Shown here: in pieces, positions 36,055-46,491 of the stretch
Layout: each line of letters begins with the position of its first letter
Numbering within the stretch: the stretch's first letter is position 1
Assembly: GCA_013397795.1 (NCBI GenBank)
Contig: VZTJ01004775.1
Coordinates: 1-64,000, forward strand
Source: Orthonyx spaldingii
Taxonomy: Eukaryota > Chordata > Aves > Passeriformes > Orthonychidae
Reading direction: 5' to 3'
Length of the DNA stretch: 64,000 bases
Position numbers and translations under genes: made by a program
Notes under the pieces: model-generated
The model's input: only the letters and a program-made list of their open reading frames with translations
Told to the model about the DNA's origin: nothing
Databases searched by the model: none

Positions 36055-38164
36055 GTAAGAGAAGCAGAGGTTTATACAGGCTTACACTGTCATTATGTAA
36101 ATTGTTTCGATTAAATAGTAAATACAAATCTGGTATTAGTCATCAGATGCTTAAAAGTAATTAGGACACGCTGGTAAAGCTATCTGCCATCTTTCTGAGT
36201 TTTGTTGCTGCATTGACAATCTAGGAACAGTAATCTGTAACTTCAGTTCTGATAACAAATCTAGGATTTACTTTGATCCTCTGCTTAAAGATGTTTAACC
36301 AAAACTTTTTTAAAATCAGAAATTGGAATACTGCTGGTAGGAATCTGCATGACAATGTGCTCATATACCAATACACCACCATTAACTGATGCAAGCATAC
36401 TTTATTATTAGCTGGATGCAGGAAAAGGCATTAAATACACTGAAACTTAAGTTTATGTTGAATGAGAGATGATTTAGCATTTCACATAGGTCTTTGCTGG
36501 TCACATTAATTTGATTCACTAATTATGTAACAACATATAGAACTGAGTCTGGTCATTTACACTTGTCTTGCACTCTACATTTTTGGAGGTTAATGTTACT
36601 TATCTTATCTTGCTTTAAACACCCTGGCTTAATTTCAAGAAAAATAAGTTGTTTGTAAAGCCTTGAAAACAACCCTTAATGTAAGTTAAATATGTGCATT
36701 ATGACCAGAATTCATTACATTCTTACCACTTCTATGGTAAAAGCCCATGAAGCAAAGTTTCCTGATGCAACTAATTTTGAAGCTGGAACAGCCTTCTTAG
36801 CCTTTACTTTTCCATTACCTGCTGATCTTGCTACAGAAAAGAGCCTGAACTTTGTTAATTGAACAGCATGATTTACCCACAAGCCAAGAGCACATAAACA
36901 TTCACTTTTTTATGTTTGACAACCATTTCAATGGAATTTGTAACTTTACAAGTCCAACAGTTGAATGTGGTTTTGTCCTGTCTCAGTTATCTCAGGGTAT
37001 CGAAAAAATGAATATGCCAAGCTTTTTGAACTCCACTGCTGTCAAAAGTGTATTGTATGCCACAGAGACCTCCTGTTCAGCAGAGAGTTACAATCAATTT
37101 GAAAATATTGTTTATTAAAAACATTTAAGTTGATATAAAAGTGGATCTGACTGACTTGGAGTATTTTGGAAGGCAGAGAGTAATGAGAGTTCATTCATCT
37201 GCCTTTGGGATGTGAGGATGCATACAAGCATGTTCTGGTTTTGTGTGGTGATCTCTAATCTTGTTGCAACTATGATACTGACTAGAGATCCTGTTTCTTC
37301 TAAACAGGAAATACGCACTCTACCCAGTAATAAAGTTTAAATCCTTTCAGTAGCAAAGAGTAATTGGCTGTGGTTCCCTTATGGTAGAGGAAGGGAGGCT
37401 TTTCCAGAGGTAGCTGGACCCTTGAAATGGAGAGGCCTCTAGAGAAGTCCATCACCCTCTGCAAGTTAAGGACTTAATACAGATTTTTGTGTTTGGTGCT
37501 CCCATAATTGTGTTGGAATTCAGTTTCCTTGCAAGTTCAAATCATTACTCATTGATAGTTCCACTTTCTCTTCGAACCAGCTGTCCTGAGAGAAAAAATT
37601 AGTCATTCTGTGAACAGTCAGTATACATGTGTATGTGTAGATTCACTCAAAGGAGCTGTGTGATGTGGGACTTGAAATGCAAATCACTTATAGAACGAAG
37701 AAAAGTGCAAACTGATTACTACTCCTTGTGAAAACAAGACAGGTGAACATAATCATTGCTTCAGTCTTCAGATTTGTACACCCGTAGCCTTAGCTGCTTT
37801 GAAAAAGTGTAACTAAAGTTGCCACATGAACAATACAGTGTTGTACTGTATTAGTAGATCAGCAGAGAATGCAGAGGTTTATCTGCTGAACTTGCAGATA
37901 AACCAAGAAACCACATAGAGTTGGGCTGGGGTGTGATATTTAGTGATTTTGCTTTGGTCTTCTTCCTATTAAAGAAAGAAAATAAAATAATTTTTATATG
38001 TAGTATAATGTACAGTTGAAATGCCTGCATTTCAATAGCTGCAAAAACTTGTGTGCAAACACTGTAAACAGTAATAAAAAGTTGCATATGTTCAGGCACC
38101 ATGTTGTGAGATGAAACACTGTCAATATTATGTTTGTGGTTAAAAAGCTTTTCTTGTATTTCAG
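36055..38164 (+). other. GTF2A1: GTF2A1 intron 4
   Basis: Canonical ends (gtaaga ... tatttcag). No repeat or RNA gene recognised. The open frame at 36852-37118 has no family resemblance. Confidence 0.85.
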
Positions 38165-38240
38165 AGTGCTGCAGCCACTGCAGCTACATTGGCTCTCCCC
38201 GCTGGTGTTACTCCAGTTCAGCAGATACTTACAAATTCAG
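38165..38240 (+). CDS. GTF2A1: TFIIA alpha/beta subunit, coding exon 5
   Basis: A 76-bp exon reading SAAATAATLALPAGVTPVQQ ILTNS, then one base of a split glycine codon. The Ala/Thr-rich then Pro-Val-Gln-Gln sequence is the conserved linker of TFIIA alpha. Acceptor ttgtatttcag, donor gtaatt. It carries residues 135-159. Confidence 0.94.
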
Positions 38241-40053
38241 GTAATTCTCTTAACATTAAGAACAAACTATAGTTTTAAGGGTGCTTAAGAGGGAAACATT
38301 CTGGGCCTTACTTCTTGGTATTTACTGCTAAATGTCAGGATCTGGGAAACCAGCCTTACAAGATAGTGCAGTCTGTTTACTTGATTTCTGCACTTTTTCC
38401 TCTCTGACTTTCTTACGAACCTTGTGGTTCTGCCCTAATGGTGTTGTAGGTTAGAATCTGTATAAGTTTTCCCCACTTAAAGAAGTTCTAGAAGCACAAG
38501 GATAGGTGTTGCTGTCTTTCCCCTTTGTGTGTTTCTGACCTTTGTGATGCATGATCCGAGCTCAGGTACTGTGCTGTGTGTAAAAGCAGGATCACTTCTT
38601 CTGTGAATTCAGAAGAATAATGTCTTAAGTTTTTCATACCTGCTAAGCATGCAAAGTGGAATTTCTAACTTGGCTAGCAATGCTAACTTTATTTCATATT
38701 TATAGTTTCTAAATACTGTTATGCCATGCATTTAGAATATAATTAAATGTTACTTTGATGAGCAGCATAACATAATATGAAAGTATGTGAAATATCAGCT
38801 GGTTTTATAAACCTGATTATAGATCTATACTGCATAGAAAGTAAAGAAAGGCCTGAGAAATCTCATTTTCTAGATCTAGTTGCTGCTTTTGCCGGAGTAG
38901 TTCACCTAGTCTGCTCAGAACCACCTGGGACTTAACCCTCCTGTTTTAAACACTTTAAGGTTTAATGATATATAATTCAAGTAAAATTTAAATGTGCAGC
39001 TGTTCTAAAAATCAAAATCTTCCCTGTTTTAAGGAAGCAGGTCTATGTTTGTTATGTCATAGAATAATCTGCAGCCCACATTTGTTATCTTTGTAGTAAT
39101 ACTTCAGTTTTGAACATTTATAGTAATTTCTTAGACAAGGGCTGGGGCAGTCCCTTCTTTCAGATACATTTAGCTGTTTCAGTAAATAGGACTTCACATT
39201 TTGCTGTGGAGGGAGAACAGGAAATTCATTTCTGAGGGCAATGTATAAAGTTCAGGATTATCTGATTTAATTTCTTCTCTCTTCTTACTCTACCTTTCTG
39301 ATAAGAAGCGTGAAAAACTAAGGTTGGATTATATCTTAGCTCTTGCTTTTCAGAATTGAGGGCTATTTCCTGCGTGTGTTTGTGTCTTGGATATATTTTG
39401 TTAAGTGATGAAAGCTATAAAATGGTAAAGCTAAAGGATAAAAAAGGGAAATCAAGTACAGGCATTGTGGGAACAGAAAGGAGAGGTGGACAATAAGTGT
39501 AAGGATAGATTTTTTTTTTTTTCCCAAGAACACCTGCAAATAATACTGCAAAGAAAGTTATAGACAGAGGAATTTCTTGAAATGTGGCAAGCAGAAGGGA
39601 GAAATTTTGAGGAACGGTCATCATTTAATAGGATCCTGGAAATACGGTGTTAGCAGTGCACAGAATTTTTATATTTTGAATATCTGTGTAACTATTTTGG
39701 CTTATGTTATTTTATCTTTCCAGCTGCATTTTGAAACATGAGGTATGCTCATAAGTGGGACCCATTATTTAAAATACTGTGCTGTGTTAAAGGATTAGTC
39801 TGTGGCCTGCAAAAGTAAATTTATTTTTGGATTGTTTACCTCATGATCATATTTAGATGGTAAACAACCCTATTCTTTGTTTCTGGCACAGCTGCAATTG
39901 CATAATGTCTTTTCACTGGTGAAAGTGAATCCTTTTAGTATTTCTCTCATTTAATTGCCATTGGTATTCTTCCAGGAAACAAGCTTCTAAACTAAGATAA
40001 TTTAAAAAGTGAACTTGTACATTTGATTAATTTGATAACTTACTTTACTACAG
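38241..40053 (+). other. GTF2A1: GTF2A1 intron 5
   Basis: Canonical ends (gtaatt ... actacag). AT-rich with a T12 tract near 39511. Nothing else recognisable. Confidence 0.85.
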
Positions 40054-40187
40054 GTCAGATCCTCCAAGTAGTTAGAACTGCAAATGGAGCTCAGTATATT
40101 ATTCAGCCACAGCAGCCAGTGGTTCTACAGCAGCAGGTTATACCACAAATGCAGCCTGGTGGAGTACAAGCACCTGTTATTCAGCAG
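40054..40187 (+). CDS. GTF2A1: TFIIA alpha/beta subunit, coding exon 6
   Basis: A 134-bp exon that completes the split glycine and reads QILQVVRTANGAQYIIQPQQ, then PVVLQQQVIPQMQPGGVQAP and VIQQ. This Gln-rich stretch is part of the non-conserved alpha linker in TFIIA generally but is well kept among vertebrates. Exit phase 0 before gtaaag. Residues 160-204. Confidence 0.95.
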
Positions 40188-41078
40188 GTAAAGGAAAGTT
40201 TTTTTTATAGGTACACTTGGAAGAAAAAAACATGATAGTAATTACTAAACAGGCTTGCATTTTTGTGAGCAAGTTGAACTAGAACACAGTCAGAAATGGT
40301 ATAATTTAAAAAAAGAGAAGATTGCGTCAAGTGTAGTGGAGGGTTTTTGGTTATTTTTTGTGGTTTGTTTTTATTTTCTTAATGAACAATCTTGAAATGC
40401 TGTTTTCAATGTCACTTTTATTCTTGCCAGATACTGACTGGCTGAAGTTTAAAATTTCTTTTGTGCATCTCCTGATGACAGTTATGTGCATATTCCTAGT
40501 CTACACACTTGTAAATCGGTGGAAATGATTGTGAGTCACATAACACGCAGAACAAAATACCTAAAATTCACACTTCTTGGTTATTTCCCTGGTGAATACA
40601 GTATGTTTTAGAAAGATGTTTTGTTCAGCTACAAGGTCAGCTGTGTGTCCAGACTGTGTTAGCATTGAATTTTGCCTAGTCACATTGTCATAGTGTCACA
40701 GTTCTACAGTTTAAGCATGACTAACAATTTGTAAAGAGTTACATTTTTTTTATAAAGAAGGTTTTTAAAAATAATCTTTTACTTGAATTAAAACATTCCA
40801 GTGCTGCGCTTGCAACTCAGGTGTGGTGATAATGCTCATGTTTTAGAATGGATAGACTTGTAAAATTTTTTCTTAAATGTAGCAATGCAAAATGCAGAAA
40901 ATGAACACCAAGTAGTGAAATGTGATTAAAATTATGTACCCTGATAGAGGTGGAGTATTTGTAACTCTTCTGAAATTAGTTCAAGTTAGATTGATATGCT
41001 TTAATTGTTTTCTTTGAGTCTGTGATGTGGTAGTCTGTTACGTTAGCAGCCACAGTACTTACAATGATATTCCATCAG
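40188..41078 (+). other. GTF2A1: GTF2A1 intron 6
   Basis: Short (891 bp), canonical gtaaag donor and 'tattccatcag' acceptor. No repeat recognised. Confidence 0.85.
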
Positions 41079-41399
41079 GTTTTGGCTCCTATCCCTGGAG
41101 GGATTTCCCAGCAGACAGGAGTGATTATTCAGCCTCAGCAGATCCTGTTTACAGGAAATAAAACACAAGTTATACCTACAACAGTGGCTGCCCCTACACC
41201 AGCTCAAGCACAGATTCCTGCAGCTGGTCAGCAGCAGCCACAGCAACAACAGGCACAACCACAAGCACCACTTGTTCTCCAAGTTGATGGAGCAGGGGAC
41301 ACATCATCTGAAGAAGAAGAAGATGAGGAAGAAGAGTATGATGATGATGAAGAGGAAGAGAAAGAAAAAGATGGGGGTGAAGATGGCCAAGTTGAAGAG
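41079..41399 (+). CDS. GTF2A1: TFIIA alpha/beta subunit, coding exon 7 (Taspase1 site and acidic region)
   Basis: The largest coding exon, 107 codons, phase 0 at both ends. It begins VLAPIPGGISQQTGVIIQPQ, passes through a Pro/Gln-rich linker, then has LVLQVDGAGDTSSEE. QVDG is the Taspase1 recognition motif. Cleavage after the aspartate (codon 41286-41288) separates the alpha and beta chains. Counting ten residues for the missing exon 1, this aspartate is residue 274, the same number as in the human protein. After the site comes a long acidic run of E and D broken by one YDDD and one KEKDGG. This is the acidic segment known to precede the beta-chain barrel. Donor gtaaac. Confidence 0.96.
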
Positions 41400-43275
41400 G
41401 TAAACATAATTTTATTGTTGTGTTTCAATTCAATTTTTTTGTTAGTATTTTAAAGAAAATGATCTATTTCAAATAATACTTTATTTCAGCAATTTTGAGA
41501 ATATAACTTTTACCCTTGTATTTCAGATTTTTTATTTCCAATATTGAAGTTGTGGAAACAGTGTGTATTAGCAAAACATCTTGAAATGCAGCTGGGGAAG
41601 GTGTGGGAGACATGGCAAAAGCTGTCATTAGCTGTCACCAGTGCCATTTAAAAAACTTCAGTAGGAATATTTTTGATGTCATGGAGAGGTCAGTCATGAA
41701 GTCATGAAACCTTCATAAGCAAAGAGAAGTAGTCAACTCGACTTGGGGCCAAGTGTGTACAAAAGCAGGGTGTTAAGGTTGACGAAAAGAACAATATTTG
41801 GTTCACTGATGGCAGCAACAGGTGTCATCTCCAGTATCTTACTGGCTATTCCATTGCTTTCTGTTACACAGGAACAAGCTTGACAACTCAAATTTGATTA
41901 TAAGGAATCTTCTACAAACACATCTGACCTTGATTTAATGAAAAAACAACAGGAATGAGTTGTTGCATTCTTTATAGTCTGTGCTTAATTTAGACTTTGA
42001 GTTGCCTAGGTTTTGGACTTCAGCCAGTGGTTCTTACTGAGTTTTGGTGTGTTGCACCAAAAAGCCCTGCAAGAATAAGAAATGGTATAAAAGCAGTAGA
42101 GGGTGGGGGAATACTATTAAGTTTAAAGTATTGATACTTAGTCTCAGACAGGAAGCTTGGTACTTCCTAAATCTGTCCCTAAAATGCGTTTTGAACTGTC
42201 AGATTGCTTCCAAACTTCTCTACAGCCTTTCCAATTATTTTAGATTCCATTTAAAATGCCAGTATGAACAGCATTTCACAGTCTGTAATCACCCATGCAA
42301 GATATGCAGGTAAAACTTGTGAATAATCTGATTTTCTGTAGTACATTTACTGCAGTGTCCTGCCACTATTTTTCTGTTACAAATTACCGGTTGAGTTCAC
42401 ATCACTTTTCCATTACATCATTCAGCATTGATGTCAGTTTGAATGCTTTAATAGTGGCCTTAAGTATTAGTTATCATTCTTAAATATTAAATGTTCCTTA
42501 ACCTTAATGCTAGCATTCTTGAGGGAATTTTTTATATGCCAAGATTTCATTATCAGCATGTCAGAAATTTTTATTTTTTGCTTCCTTTGCTCCTTAGCAG
42601 CTACTTTGAGTGGACCACTTCCTTAAAGATTTAGAACTCAATTAAACATACCATTACTTTGAATGAAATTAGGACCTCTAGTACACCTGCTTCTCTCACT
42701 AACATCTCCTTCATTTACCTTATATATTTGGGAACATATTTGTTGTTCTGCATTTATTAGTGGTTGTTTTAGCTGTTGAAGTGTTTGTTGTTCACATAAG
42801 AGCATGTATGTTAAGTTTTGTTTTCAGTTTTGGTACATCAAATGTGAATAAGCCACGGAGTTTTATTTGTATGGTCGCATCACTCTTCACGTGCCCTTAA
42901 AAATAAAGCTCCGTGGCTTATTCACATTTGATGTCAGCTTTCCACTGCTTAGATGCTTCACAAAAATGAAAGCTTCTTGCTCCTTCACTGTAAATCTTCA
43001 TACAGAAGCATGCAATGGATTAGTTGTGGTGACAAAAGGCTGCAGTGCTCGGAATCTGGCCTGGACACTGAAGTTCCAGACTAAAATTTATAAGGGTATC
43101 TTCTCAGGATAGAGGGTAGGCGGCATCTGCACTGTATTCAAAGCCTAATATTCCCCACCTCAACTGCATTTTGGGTCCTGTAGTTCATACATAACACTGT
43201 AGCCTCATGTTAATAATCAAAGTAACAGCTCTAATCTTGCCAAACATCATAACTTTTTGTATGTGTTTCTTTCAG
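41400..43275 (+). other. GTF2A1: GTF2A1 intron 7
   Basis: Canonical ends (gtaaac ... tgtttctttcag). Contains the long inverted repeat at 42835-42934, which starts 441 bp and ends 342 bp before exon 8. No coding exon inside it. Confidence 0.85.
42835..42934. repeat. Near-perfect inverted repeat, 34-bp arms and 32-bp loop
   Basis: Left arm 42835-42868 begins acatcaaatgtgaataagcc and right arm 42901-42934 ends ggcttattcacatttgatgt. The arms are exact reverse complements except for one position (T at 42861 opposite G at 42908), which would be a G-U pair in RNA. The central 32 bases (42869-42900) do not obviously pair. There is no clear target-site duplication outside the arms. It could be a tiny TIR element, a hairpin RNA precursor, or the result of a template-switch event. 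Confidence 0.95.
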
Positions 43276-43365
43276 GAGCCTCTGAACAGTGAAGATGATG
43301 TGAGTGATGAGGAAGGACAAGAACTGTTCGATACAGAAAATGTTGTCGTGTGCCAGTATGATAAG
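43276..43365 (+). CDS. GTF2A1: TFIIA alpha/beta subunit, coding exon 8
   Basis: Ninety bases, 30 codons, phase 0 both ends: EPLNSEDDVSDEEGQELFDT then ENVVVCQYDK. This is the start of the TFIIA beta chain barrel: the strand ENVVVCQYDK pairs with the gamma subunit and contributes to TBP contact. Acceptor 'gtgtttctttcag', donor gtaaat. Essentially identical to the vertebrate consensus. Confidence 0.97.
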
Positions 43366-46300
43366 GTAAATCTCTACAGGAAACAATCCAAGAGTTCTGC
43401 TTTCTCTTTTCTTCCTATCAAATCATAATTTTTAAGTAGGATCTTTGTGACTGTTGAATATGGATAGATCTGTACAGACTATAATGTGAATGGAAATACA
43501 AGAATTACCTATTGTTTTTAAAACAGGTTTGTGTACCATATTTGTACTAAACTTGCTAATGAGTAAAGCTTAGAAAAATTTGGCTGCATTTTATTTTTCT
43601 TCATTCTGTCTTTTTGTACCCTTAACAAAAGGAAAGCCTTCTGGGATCAGGAGAGGTGAACTGTTGTAAGTCTGTACATTTATTGTGGCTATGAACAGGA
43701 AAAGTAGTCATCAGGATTTAGACTTGTGGAAAACTGTTCCTTAATCACTAAAAATATCTCTTCTGGATGATAGGATAGTTACCAGAGGAGAATACTCTTA
43801 TTGTGCTATATGAAATGCCAGTGTGGAATGCTTGTGCTTGCTTTGCTTTAAATTCTGCTGAACTGTCTTGCAAGAATTTAGTCATTACAGGGGATCATGT
43901 TTTCCCTGGAATATGTGAGGATTCATCTGTGCTGCAATCTTTTTAAATGTCTCTAGATGATATCAGAACCTCTTGGGCTGAGGTAGTATACAGATTATTC
44001 AATGTAGATTTTTTTTCTTGTCCTTGATTAATTGGACTACAATGAATAGGGATCCTTTTTGAAGCAGAAAAAAAAGCTGTAAGCTTGTTGAAGAAAAGCT
44101 CCTACGTTGCAAAGAATGGCTGTGTTAGCAAGTCTTCAGTTATGCCCAGGCTCTGCTTAGACTTACCATCAGATTCCACACAGAATTTAAGATGAAGTGG
44201 TATCAGTATCTACATCCCAGTCATCTGTTTCCTCCAGACCGTAATCCAAAATTGTTTTGAGGCATTTTGCAAGGAATAGTGAGGGACCTCAGAACAGCAG
44301 TCAGAAAAGCTTATTGGGAGCTGCTGAAGCTGAGCAACAGGAACTACTCTGAAATCCTCACTGTCTTAAAAGTTAAGAATGGGAACTTGACAGGGAACAG
44401 TGTCCATCAATAACTTGCAGTGCCACATGCTCTGAAAGGACTTAATCTCTTTTCAAGTAATCATTTTTCAGTTTGTCTCCAAAATACATAGGATCAGCTT
44501 AGAAGAGAGCAGTTCCCTCCTGCCCAGTGTCCTGCATCAGCTGAGGGTGGGAGCTTCTAGAGCTATGAGCCAGGGGCAGACAGGCAGCAATGCTCATGTA
44601 GAGCTTTTTACCATCCTGTGAATTGTCTCTTGAGAAAGAGAGAGTGCCTTCTTCTCAAATGGCCAGCAGAGTATTTTTGCTGTTACTTGTTAGAAATCAA
44701 TCTGATTATTTTTGAATCCTTGAAAACTTTGTCTTATGGCAAGTTTCTTAAATGTATTGTGTGATGTGTGGAGGATCACCTTGTTTTTAAACCCATTAGT
44801 TTCATATGATACTTCCTAGTTCTAAAGAGTCTTTTCTTTTTTGCTTTCTTGGTGCTGATTATGATATTGCAGACCATCATAACCCTCCTCAGTCATCTTT
44901 GAAATCAGAGCTCTACTTTGTTACTTGTACAGCTGTTCACACATTTGGTTGCTCTTTCATTCTCCAGATCTGTTTTATTTTTCTTGTCTTATTTGTAAGG
45001 GTAGTTAAGATTTAGGAGGAACACAGGTAACACTTGAATTTATTTTTTGGTGTGTAGCAATGTTCTGCAATAGTTCATGTATGCTTTTGGCCCCACTGAA
45101 CAGAGAGATGATATTCTGATGGGAAAGTCATAGTCTTAGAACATTGGAATCTCATTCCTGACTTGTAATGCTAATTCAAACCCACCGTTTTTATTGTCCA
45201 TGTAAATTGAAGTGGATGTTTTTCCCCATTGTTACTATCTTTGTATGCCTTGAATGCCACAATTGTTTTCTTACATAATGAGTTAGGGCAGTAACATCAT
45301 TTTGCAGCTCTTCAGTAACTGGTTTTTTGCATCATCAGTATGTTTTGTCATTTTTCAGATCCTTAGTGAGCTCTTAAACTGTGTAGAATCCAACCAGCAC
45401 AAATCTTTGCTGGAATGAATTCATTTTGCTGTAAAAGCTGTGTTCTTAACGGTTGTTTTCCCATCTTTATTCAGTTATTTATTCATATGAGGACCTTCCT
45501 TCTAACCTCATGGCAGCTAAAATGCTTCTGAGGAGGGATTTTTGTGGAATGCCATTCAATAGAGCAAGTAGTGTATATAAGCCAGACCTTTCCTCGTTCA
45601 TTTATTTGCTGACTGACTTTTGCCACTGACTGGTTTTTTTTTCAGCTTAAAGTGAGAACAGACCAAGCAGTACTACAAATAATTAGTAGAGTGATATGGT
45701 CATAGCTGTTTTGGTGCTACACTGCTGTTTCTACACCACTAATAGTAGATGGTGAGACTTCCTATGCTTGATGAAAATGGAAAAATTGCAGCAGGGTTTC
45801 CTGTTTTTATGACTGATGTAAAATTTTAACTTTTTTTAGGTCATCTTAATTACATCCTTGTTCCATCTGCAAAAGTTTAATAATCCTTGCTTTTGGGACA
45901 GCATTTCAGCTTTCTGAAAAGTCTTCGCTTTCTTTAAGTATCTGGTCATCTGGTGATCTTTTGCTCTTTCAGATGTGATTTTTGACAGATGGCAAGGATT
46001 TGTCTGGTCCGTGGTTTACAGTATATGGTGGGGTTTTTGTTTTGTTGGTGTTTTTTTTTTATTTTTTCCAAAGTTTGCTCCTCTACTTTCACACTGAATT
46101 TTGTTCAATTTTCTTTAGTTTTAAATTAAACATACGGGCTGGACATCAGGAGGAATGTCTTCATGCAGAGGGATGTTAAACACTGGAATGGATTGCCCAG
46201 GGAGGTGGTGGAGTCATTGTCCCTGAAGGAGTTCAAGGAAAAACTCGATGGGGCACTCAGTATTTTTAATAATTTAGTAATATATGTCTAATAGTTATTT

Positions 46301-46383
46301 TTTCTTGCCCTTGTAATTTACTTATGCATTATTACCTATTTCTGATGCAGAGTAATAGTTTAACATTTTTGCCATATTTTCAG
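43366..46383 (+). other. GTF2A1: GTF2A1 intron 8
   Basis: Three kb with canonical ends (gtaaat ... atattttcag). A CR1 fragment lies at about 46133-46262, only 121 bp before the last exon. A T-rich run near 46053-46064 precedes it. No RNA gene recognised. Confidence 0.85.
46133..46262 (+). mobile_element. CR1 LINE 3' fragment, forward orientation
   Basis: Reads 'ggacatcaggaggaatgtct', 'cactggaatggattgcccag', 'ggaggtggtggagtcattgt', then 'aaactcgatggggcactcag', the well-known CR1 block upstream of the 3' UTR. The terminal 'ttggactagatgatct' part is missing, so the copy is truncated at both ends. Confidence 0.82.
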
Positions 46384-46491
46384 ATTCACAGAAGTAAAAA
46401 CAAATGGAAATTTCATCTCAAAGATGGCATCATGAATCTTAATGGAAGAGATTATGTATTTTCCAAAGCCATTGGGGACGCAGAATGGTGA
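46384..46491 (+). CDS. GTF2A1: TFIIA alpha/beta subunit, last coding exon
   Basis: Thirty-five codons and stop TGA (46489-46491): IHRSKNKWKFHLKDGIMNLN then GRDYVFSKAIGDAEW. This is the C-terminal half of the TFIIA beta barrel. The basic KNKWKF segment contacts DNA next to the TATA box and the DGIMN-GRDY-F-KA-GDAEW end is nearly invariant in eukaryotes. Adding all visible exons gives 1098 coding bases or 366 residues. Ten more from exon 1 give 376, the human length. No frameshift or internal stop was seen in any exon. Confidence 0.98.
   Translation: MHRSKNKWKFHLKDGIMNLNGRDYVFSKAIGDAEW

Noticed and set aside
41228..41428. Ser-rich and Cys-rich minus-strand frames over GTF2A1 exon 7
   Set aside because: They are antisense shadows of the acidic and Gln-rich coding sequence.
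31821..46383. H/ACA or C/D snoRNA in a GTF2A1 intron (I recall a human snoRNA, SNORA79, mapped near this gene)
   Set aside because: I scanned the introns for paired stems with ANANNA and ACA boxes and for C/D boxes and found no candidate I could support. A covariance search would decide.
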